Source: an uncultured Eubacteriales bacterium
GTDB taxonomy: Bacteria > Bacillota > Clostridia > Oscillospirales > Acutalibacteraceae
Assembly (NCBI GenBank): GCA_910584745.1
Contig: CAJUDG010000003.1
Coordinates: 214,397 to 278,396 of the forward strand
DNA length: 64,000 nt
Direction of reading: 5' to 3'
In this document: in pieces, positions 58,855-64,000 of the stretch
How the letters are laid out: each line of letters opens with the position of its first letter
Position numbering within the stretch: the stretch's first letter is position 1
Notes under the pieces: model-generated
Told to the model about the DNA's origin: nothing
Databases searched by the model: none
Seen by the model: the letters and a program-made list of their open reading frames with translations, nothing else
Program-made: the position numbers and the translations under genes

Positions 58855-59499
58855 ATGCTGGATCGTAACGAGATATTACGGTATATGGGCGCAACAACAG
58901 GCGGCGATATTCTGGGCGACATGATTGACCGTGCCGAAAAGGAAGTGATTGCCGCATCACGGCCCAAACACGTGTTCAAACATATAGATATAGCGGTAAA
59001 TATAGAAAAAGGCAAGGTGAATCTTGCGGGTACAGATATCAGAAGCCGGGACCTGGCGGCGCATCTGAATGGCTGTAATGAGGGCTTTCTCTTTGCGTGT
59101 ACACTGGGCGTCGGAGTGGACTCGCTTGTAAAGCGATACGGCCTAACAGAGATCTATATGCTCCCGGTAGTGCAGGCCACGGCTGCGGCGTATACTGAGT
59201 TTTGCGCGGATTCCGCCCAGAAGGAGATTGAAACCTATGCTTCCCGGCAGAGCCTATATATGCGTCCGCGCTACAGCCCGGGATACGGTGACTTTCAGCT
59301 TAGCTGTCAGAAGTTCATTTTTGACGCGCTACAGATACCGAAGAATATAGGGATCTCGCTGACCGACAGCTTTCTGATGGTCCCCTTCAAATCCGTCACC
59401 GCTGTGATTGGGCTTTCAAGCGACCCGACTCAGTGTCATATCAACAAGTGCATGAGTTGTACGGCAAAAAATTGTCCGTTCAGAAAGGAAAACAGTTAA
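58855..59499 (+). CDS. Stand-alone MetH activation-domain protein
   Basis: A 214-aa protein matching the C-terminal SAM-dependent reactivation domain of methionine synthase: FKHIDIAVNIEKG..., GCNEGFLFACTLG, the SAM-binding RPRYSPGYGDFQLS and a Cys cluster at the end (CHINKCMSCTAKNC). It reloads Co(II)-MetH by reductive methylation. ATG 58855 follows AAGGTGAA; the frame is open from GTG 58846, which overlaps metF. The following metH lacks this domain, so the two proteins together make a full methionine synthase. The terminal Cys may hold a metal or Fe-S cluster. Confidence 0.9.
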   Translation: MLDRNEILRYMGATTGGDILGDMIDRAEKEVIAASRPKHVFKHIDIAVNIEKGKVNLAGTDIRSRDLAAHLNGCNEGFLFACTLGVGVDSLVKRYGLTEIYMLPVVQATAAAYTEFCADSAQKEIETYASRQSLYMRPRYSPGYGDFQLSCQKFIFDALQIPKNIGISLTDSFLMVPFKSVTAVIGLSSDPTQCHINKCMSCTAKNCPFRKENS

Positions 59500-61884
59500 A
59501 TGAATGACATAATGACAAGATTGGGGCACGAACCGCTCTTTTTTGACGGCGCAATGGGCACCATTTTGCAGGAAAAGGGCCTTGCTCCGGGAGAAGCTCC
59601 GGAATTATGGAACCTGCTGCGCCCCGAGGATGTACTGGCCGTGCACAGAGCATATCTGGATGCCGGTGCCGACGTTATCAGTGCCAATACTTTCGGTGCA
59701 AACCCCTTTAAATGCCGGGAAAACGACATGGAGCCTGAGGCTGTAATAACCGCCGGCGTTAAGCTGGCCCGGCAGGCTGTTGAGATGGCTGGGCACGGCG
59801 CTGTGGCCCTGGATATCGGCCCCAGCGGGAAGCTGCTGTTTCCTATGGGGGACTTGAAATTCGAGGATGCGGTAAACGCATTTGCGCAAATGTCCCGTGC
59901 GGGCGCCGCTGCCGGTGCAGATTGTGTGCTTATTGAAACCATGAACGACCTGTATGAGGTAAAAGCCGCTCTGTTAGGTGTAAAGGAAACAACTTCACTT
60001 CCTGTATTCGTGACCGTTACCTTTGATGAGGACGGCAAGCTGCTAACCGGCGGGGACCTTAAGGCTATGGCAGCCGTTCTGGAGGGTTTGGACGCGGACG
60101 CTATCGGTATGAACTGCGGCCTTGGGCCAAAGCAGATGCTCCGGCTCATAAGAGAGCTGCGGGCTCTGACCTCATTGCCCTTGGTAGTGAACCCCAATGC
60201 CGGTCTGCCTAAAGAGCGGAACGGACGGACATATTACGATGTGGGTCCGGAAGAATTTTCAGCTTATATGAAGGAAATTGTCTTGGCAGGGGCATGGATC
60301 GTCGGCGGCTGCTGTGGAACCACCCCGGAGCACATACGCCAGACTGTTCAGCTATGCAAAGACCTTCCATGTCAGCCGCTGCCGGTGATAAGCTCCACAG
60401 TTGTCACCTCCGGCAGCAGGGCTGTGGAATTTGGCCTGAAGCCGGTTATTATCGGGGAACGTATCAACCCTACCGGCAAGTCCAGGTTCAAGCAGGCCCT
60501 GCGAGAGGATGATCTGCCCTATATTCTAGGCGAAGGGATAGCCCAGCAAGATGCCGGTGCGCATATCCTGGACGTGAATGTGGGCCTGCCGGAAATCGAA
60601 GAGCGGGCTGTGATGTGCAGGGTAGTCTCTGAGCTGCAGTCCCTCTCCCCTCTGCCGTTGCAAATTGACACCTCCGACCCGGAGACCATGGCAAGTGCTA
60701 TGAGGATATATAACGGCAAACCGTTGGTAAACTCCGTCACGGCCAAGCAGTCCTCCATGCGGGCGATATTCCCCCTTGTGAAGAAGTACGGCGGCGTGGT
60801 TATCGGACTCACCATAACCGAGGACGGCATTCCGGAAACGGTGCAGGGACGTGTAGATGCCGCAAAGCTCATCATAGACACAGCTGCTGAATACGGCATA
60901 GGCAGACAGGATATTATCATCGACCCGCTTACAATGGCAGTCAGCGCCGGTCAGGATGCCGCGATTGTAACACTCACCGCGCTCTCACGTATACGCGGGG
61001 AATTAGGGGTCTATACCTCATTGGGCGTATCAAACGTCTCATTCGGACTTCCACAGCGAGAAAATGTCACCTCGGCATTTTTCCTAATGGCCCTTCAGGC
61101 GGGGCTCAATGCGGCCATCATGAATCCTCTGTCTCCGGCTATGATGCGCGCCTATAGGTCTTTCTGCGCCCTGTCAGGCCATGATGAGGGCTGTATGGCG
61201 TATATCGAGGCATATGCTCAAGCGGAGCCATCCACTGCAGTGGTATCTCATTCGGAGCTGTCCCTGCGCGAGACTATAGAGAAAGGGCTAAAGGATAAGG
61301 CCGGACGTGCCGCGGAGGAGTTGGCGAAAACTCTAACCGGCCTGGAGATCATCGACCGGGAGATCATACCCGCCCTGGATGCGGTGGGTCAGCGCTTTGA
61401 GGCAAAGACTCTCTTTCTTCCACAGCTGCTCATGAGCGCGGACGCGGCCAAGGCCGCCTTTGAGGTCATCAAGTCCCATATGGACGGCCAGGCTTCTGAG
61501 CAGAGCAAGCTGACCATCGTGATCGCCACAGTCAAGGGGGACGTTCACGACATAGGCAAAAACATAGTCAAGGTACTCTTAGAGAATTATGGCTTTAACG
61601 TGATAGACCTTGGCAAGGACGTGGCCCCCGAAAAAGTGGTGGAGGCGGTAAAAGAAAAAGACGCTGGGCTGGTTGGGCTCAGCGCTTTGATGACGACTAC
61701 CGTAGCAAATATGAAGGAGACCATCGAGCTGCTGCACCGGGAGACCCCAGGGGTCAGGATAATGGTGGGCGGCGCGGTGCTCACCCGGGAGTATGCTGAC
61801 ATGATTGGCGCGGACTTCTACGGAGCGGATGCCATGGCCTCCGTCAGATACGCCATGGAGCTGGCGGAGAGCCAGTCAGAATGA
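59500..61884 (+). CDS. metH: Cobalamin-dependent methionine synthase, activation domain missing
   Basis: Transfers methyl from 5-methyl-THF to homocysteine via cobalamin. The 794-aa protein has the homocysteine-binding barrel (1-290; zinc Cys in MNCGLG and GGCCGTT), a pterin-binding barrel (about 315-570; IIGERINPTGK), the B12 cap (about 590-665) and cobalamin domain (about 665-794) with D-V-H683-D-I-G. It stops before the activation domain of the roughly 1200-residue E. coli enzyme; that domain is the preceding separate gene. It starts directly after the previous stop. Confidence 0.95.
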   Translation: MNDIMTRLGHEPLFFDGAMGTILQEKGLAPGEAPELWNLLRPEDVLAVHRAYLDAGADVISANTFGANPFKCRENDMEPEAVITAGVKLARQAVEMAGHGAVALDIGPSGKLLFPMGDLKFEDAVNAFAQMSRAGAAAGADCVLIETMNDLYEVKAALLGVKETTSLPVFVTVTFDEDGKLLTGGDLKAMAAVLEGLDADAIGMNCGLGPKQMLRLIRELRALTSLPLVVNPNAGLPKERNGRTYYDVGPEEFSAYMKEIVLAGAWIVGGCCGTTPEHIRQTVQLCKDLPCQPLPVISSTVVTSGSRAVEFGLKPVIIGERINPTGKSRFKQALREDDLPYILGEGIAQQDAGAHILDVNVGLPEIEERAVMCRVVSELQSLSPLPLQIDTSDPETMASAMRIYNGKPLVNSVTAKQSSMRAIFPLVKKYGGVVIGLTITEDGIPETVQGRVDAAKLIIDTAAEYGIGRQDIIIDPLTMAVSAGQDAAIVTLTALSRIRGELGVYTSLGVSNVSFGLPQRENVTSAFFLMALQAGLNAAIMNPLSPAMMRAYRSFCALSGHDEGCMAYIEAYAQAEPSTAVVSHSELSLRETIEKGLKDKAGRAAEELAKTLTGLEIIDREIIPALDAVGQRFEAKTLFLPQLLMSADAAKAAFEVIKSHMDGQASEQSKLTIVIATVKGDVHDIGKNIVKVLLENYGFNVIDLGKDVAPEKVVEAVKEKDAGLVGLSALMTTTVANMKETIELLHRETPGVRIMVGGAVLTREYADMIGADFYGADAMASVRYAMELAESQSE

Positions 61885-61893
61885 GCAGACAAA

Positions 61894-61938
61894 AAATAAG
61901 CGGATCCCGGTGTTCTTGCCACCGGGACCCGCTTATTT
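61894..61938. terminator. Bidirectional terminator after metH
   Basis: AAATAAGCGGATCCCGGTG and CACCGGGACCCGCTTATTT form a 19-bp stem with one wobble pair. It covers the last codons of the opposing GyrI-like gene and is followed by TATACC on plus and TTTTTGTC on minus. Confidence 0.82.
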
Positions 61939-62423
61939 TATACCTCAATGGAGATCCCATAGTCCAATATGACGTTCCCCTGCTCATCCGGCGTGGTGAA
62001 CCGTGGGCAGTTACAGCGCTGAAAGCACCAGTCATCCTCTTTGCGGCGAAGCCCCTGCTTTTCAAGAGCGGCCAAGCACTGTTCGTGGGAGGCATAGTCA
62101 AAGAGTTCGCCGGTGTCAGGATTGCCGTAGAGATAACAGACAGCATACTCCATTGGCGGCATATCCACGCTGTCGAAATGGCCGGGCGCGTCTGTACCGG
62201 CAGCAAAGAACATTCCCAGCCAGTGCTCGGGCTTGCCGTCAACTACCCGGATCGCCTCAGTATAACCGGCGTCGTTGATGTCCAGCAGGCCTGAAAGCTT
62301 TTCCAGTTCGTCAAACCAGCCGTTGGCCCAGAACTCGCCCCAATCCGCAGCACCCACAGGGTAGCGCTTCCCGATAAACCTGGCGGCAGGGCAGCTCTCT
62401 CGTGTAATTTTGGTAATCTTCAT
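61938..62423 (-). CDS. GyrI-like effector-binding domain protein
   Basis: A 161-aa single SOUL/GyrI-like domain (AraC effector-binding family) with the pattern FIGKRYPVG...FWANGWFDEL, AIRVVDGKPEHWLGMFF and DYASHEQCLAALEK. There is no DNA-binding domain. Family roles include binding hydrophobic drugs and hydrolysing cyclopropanoid toxins, so function is uncertain. RBS AGGAGGAGG precedes the ATG. It begins a possible minus-strand group with the isomerase-like gene upstream (17 bp apart). Confidence 0.75.
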   Translation of the reverse strand: MKITKITRESCPAARFIGKRYPVGAADWGEFWANGWFDELEKLSGLLDINDAGYTEAIRVVDGKPEHWLGMFFAAGTDAPGHFDSVDMPPMEYAVCYLYGNPDTGELFDYASHEQCLAALEKQGLRRKEDDWCFQRCNCPRFTTPDEQGNVILDYGISIEV

Positions 62424-62440
62424 TTTTAATGCCTCCTCCT

Positions 62441-63229
62441 CTAGTTATGACAGATCAGCTGATGCTCCATCAGCCATTCCACCGACTCCCTAAGCGCCTG
62501 CGCGGTCTTGACCTCCAGCACCGCGCGGCAGCGGTTCCGCTGGGCCAGAGCGATATACCAGGCCAAGTCAAGCTCGCCTGTGCCCAGCCTCATGTGGTTT
62601 TTCCTGCCCAGCGCGTCGTGGATATGGAAATGCCGCAGCCGGTCCTCATGCTCCAGAATAACTGGCCTGTCCACCCCGCCGGCGCTGTGGTCGTGGCCGA
62701 TATCAAAGGTCAGGCCGAACAGCGGGCTCTGCAGGAACAGCTCTACGGCCTCCCGCAGGAAGGGCAGCGCATAGACCCCGGTGTTCTCAATGCAGACGGT
62801 CACCTCTCCACCCGCGGCCTCCTCACACCGGGCAGTGAACTCCCGGATGCGCCCAAAGAAGTGCTCCCTATTCATGTCGTAGAGATACGCCTTTTTGTCC
62901 GGCAGAGTGAAATACACGCCATCCGAAAGGTGCATATTCAGCACCGGCACGCCCAGCTCCCTGGCGGCGCGTATCGCCTCGAGCATTGTCAGTGTATAAG
63001 CCTCCGCGACCCTGGGGTTGAAGTCGCATACATCCATGTTCTCGTCCAAGTGTATGGTGAAATACACACCGTATCTTTCCATAACTGACTGCAGCAGCGG
63101 CACGTCCAGCCCCTGATACTCAGGTAGGTTCATGTTCAACTCCACAAAGCTGAAGCCAAGCTCCTTACATAGCCGCGCTGATTCCTCCGGACCCGGCGCC
63201 TCGATAAGAGTGGGTATGCCCAAGTCCAT
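62441..63229 (-). CDS. Sugar phosphate isomerase/epimerase family protein (xylose isomerase-like TIM barrel)
   Basis: A 262-aa TIM barrel of the AP-endonuclease-2/sugar isomerase type, with metal-site segments typical of the family: SFVELNMNLPE near residue 24, VLNMHLSDG near residue 94, VCIENTGVY near residue 145, LTFDIGHDHS near residue 175 and HFHIHDALGRKNHMRLGTGELDL near residues 200-225. Glu and His residues would bind a divalent metal. ATG 63229 follows GAGGAGG. The substrate is unknown. Confidence 0.85.
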   Translation of the reverse strand: MDLGIPTLIEAPGPEESARLCKELGFSFVELNMNLPEYQGLDVPLLQSVMERYGVYFTIHLDENMDVCDFNPRVAEAYTLTMLEAIRAARELGVPVLNMHLSDGVYFTLPDKKAYLYDMNREHFFGRIREFTARCEEAAGGEVTVCIENTGVYALPFLREAVELFLQSPLFGLTFDIGHDHSAGGVDRPVILEHEDRLRHFHIHDALGRKNHMRLGTGELDLAWYIALAQRNRCRAVLEVKTAQALRESVEWLMEHQLICHN

Positions 63230-63242
63230 CACTCTCTCCTCC

Positions 63243-63767
63243 TCAGTTTTGCAGCTTAAGCCACTCATCGCGCGTAATGCCGTACACTTTTGTGACCGTG
63301 TTCACATCGTCCTCAAACTCGTCCACCAGGCGCATACCGTTGGCAATAGCGGTGGAGTACGAGCCCACATTAGTGTATTTCATGTAGGAGTAGATGGCCC
63401 CAAATGGCGTATGCTCAAATATCCAGTCCCGGCATTTGCGCGCGGCTTCCTTGGCGTACCCTCTGCGCCAAAGGTCTTTGCGGATATGATAGCCTATCTC
63501 CGGCTTAATTTTACCGCCGATATTCTGCATGGTAACCCCACAGTCGCCGATGAGCTCGCCGGTCTCTTTAAGCGTCACCGCCCATAGCCCGAAGCCGAAT
63601 ACCCGGTAGTTCTCCCTGTTCCAGTCTATCCAGCTATGTACTTTAGCCACATCAAAAGGCTTGGGGTAATGCTGCATGGTCTCAGGGTCCGAGAAGATCC
63701 TAAACAACGCGTCAAAGTCCCCGGGAACCATTTCCCGCAGGGTAAGCCGCTCCGTTTCTAGCTGCAT
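63243..63767 (-). CDS. GNAT acetyltransferase (RimJ/RimL type)
   Basis: A 174-aa acetyltransferase with LETERLTLREMVPGDFDALF at the start, GYHIRKDLWRRGYAKEAARKC (acetyl-CoA loop R-R-G-Y-A) and the terminal YTNVGSYSTAIANGMRLVDEFEDD. It is a single-domain relative of the N-terminal half of the double GNAT gene at 32-33 kb. ATG 63767 follows AAAGGAG; an open extension upstream runs into tRNA-Cys and is rejected. It starts a possible group with the isomerase gene, 13 bp apart. Confidence 0.88.
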   Translation of the reverse strand: MQLETERLTLREMVPGDFDALFRIFSDPETMQHYPKPFDVAKVHSWIDWNRENYRVFGFGLWAVTLKETGELIGDCGVTMQNIGGKIKPEIGYHIRKDLWRRGYAKEAARKCRDWIFEHTPFGAIYSYMKYTNVGSYSTAIANGMRLVDEFEDDVNTVTKVYGITRDEWLKLQN

Positions 63768-63784
63768 GGCTATCTCTCCTTTAC

Positions 63785-63820
63785 AAAAAATAAGTGCTAT
63801 GGACATTTCATCCATAGCAC
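63785..63820 (-). terminator. Terminator of tRNA-Cys
   Basis: On the minus strand, GTGCTATGGA and TCCATAGCAC (arms 63811-63820 and 63794-63803) form a 10-bp stem followed by TTATTTTTT. Confidence 0.85.
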
Positions 63821-63823
63821 ATT

Positions 63824-63898
63824 TGGAGGTGACACCCGGATTTGAACCGGGGAATGAAGGTTTTGCAGACCTTTGCCTTACCACTTGGCTATGTCACC
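63824..63898 (-). tRNA. tRNA-Cys (anticodon GCA)
   Basis: The reverse complement starts GGTGACA and ends TGTCACC-T-CCA, with a seven-pair acceptor, U73 discriminator (the Cys identity base) and encoded CCA. The anticodon arm GGTCT-GCA-AAACC gives GCA. Confidence 0.96.
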
Positions 63899-63906
63899 AT
63901 CTTTGA

Positions 63907-63938
63907 GAAAAGACGCTACCAACAGGTTGCGTCTTTTC
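63907..63938 (-). terminator. Hairpin between tRNA-Gly and tRNA-Cys
   Basis: GAAAAGACGC pairs with GCGTCTTTTC around a 12-base loop. The T run is within the stem, so this could be a terminator or only a processing hairpin. Confidence 0.5.
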
Positions 63939-63945
63939 CCCTTCC

Positions 63946-64000
63946 TGGAGCGGACGACGAGGCTCGAACTCGCTACCTCCACCTTGGCAAGGTGGCGCTC
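63946..64000 (-). tRNA. tRNA-Gly (anticodon GCC), 5' end cut off by the window
   Basis: The visible part gives the anticodon stem CACCTT-GCC-AAGGTG, T arm with GTTCGAGCC and the acceptor end CGTCCGC-T-CCA (encoded CCA at 63948-63946). The first about 21 bases, including the 5' acceptor strand and most of the D arm, lie beyond position 64000. Confidence 0.92.

Noticed and set aside
63768..63884. N-terminal extension of the last GNAT gene to 63884.
   Set aside because: It reads through the tRNA-Cys gene and its terminator.

Overview
The window reads as chromosome from a GC-rich anaerobic, spore-forming Bacillota, most likely class Clostridia (Oscillospirales/Ruminococcaceae-like). Supporting features are [FeFe]-hydrogenase genes, a dockerin-bearing secreted protein, SpoIIM/SpoVB/CwlD-type sporulation genes, a CIRCE-controlled hrcA-grpE-dnaK-dnaJ operon, a corrinoid methyltransfer cluster, a MetH split into two genes, and Gram-positive promoters (TTGACA-17-TATAAT type) and ribosome binding sites. 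I cannot name the genus. No phage, insertion sequence, integron or CRISPR array is evident; this is mostly core chromosome with a few accessory modules.

Layout. 1-5.6 kb: arginine operon argC-argJ-(small membrane protein)-argB-argD-argF, converging on an AI-2E-type membrane protein. 6.8-9.2 kb: an XRE regulator, pncB, and the RNase P RNA gene, whose promoter begins inside the pncB stop codon. 9.2-12.4 kb: recQ overlapped by a MATE transporter. 12.5-15.9 kb: tRNA-Leu, glucokinase-galactose mutarotase, a NUDIX protein, a sugar acetyltransferase. 16-20 kb: an S51-like peptidase divergent from an ADP-ribosylglycohydrolase-family/ribokinase pair. 20-26.3 kb: an ECF sigma factor with a DUF4179 partner, and a BlaI/MecI-type repressor divergent from an ABC exporter-like operon. 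26.5-32.1 kb: corrinoid methyltransfer module (corrinoid protein, MtaA-like methyltransferase, reductive activator, two more UroD-fold proteins). 32.2-36.2 kb: prmA-cupin-double GNAT and an SpoVB-like flippase. 36.3-41.1 kb: the heat-shock operon. 41.1-43.3 kb: a Tam-like methyltransferase and a second MATE transporter. 43.5-48.1 kb: a four-gene hydrogen/redox module (thioredoxin-like ferredoxin, sensory PAS hydrogenase, PP2C phosphatase, group B-like hydrogenase). 48.2-53.2 kb: a dockerin protein, an AT-rich 650-bp gap, spoIIM, xerD and a YesL-like protein. 53.2-57.9 kb, minus strand: a second Xer recombinase, a methyltransferase, a DUF6873-like protein, radA and cwlD. 57.9-61.9 kb: metF, a separate MetH activation domain, and metH. 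The end carries a GyrI-like protein, a TIM-barrel isomerase, a GNAT protein, tRNA-Cys and a truncated tRNA-Gly.

The two modules most worth follow-up are the hydrogenase-phosphatase cluster, which looks like a gas- or redox-sensing circuit ending in Ser/Thr dephosphorylation, and the corrinoid cluster, whose methyl donor cannot be read from the sequence. Several intergenic regions carry perfect inverted repeats placed on or beside clear promoters (XRE, BlaI, hydrogenase/MATE, xerC), giving concrete regulatory hypotheses.
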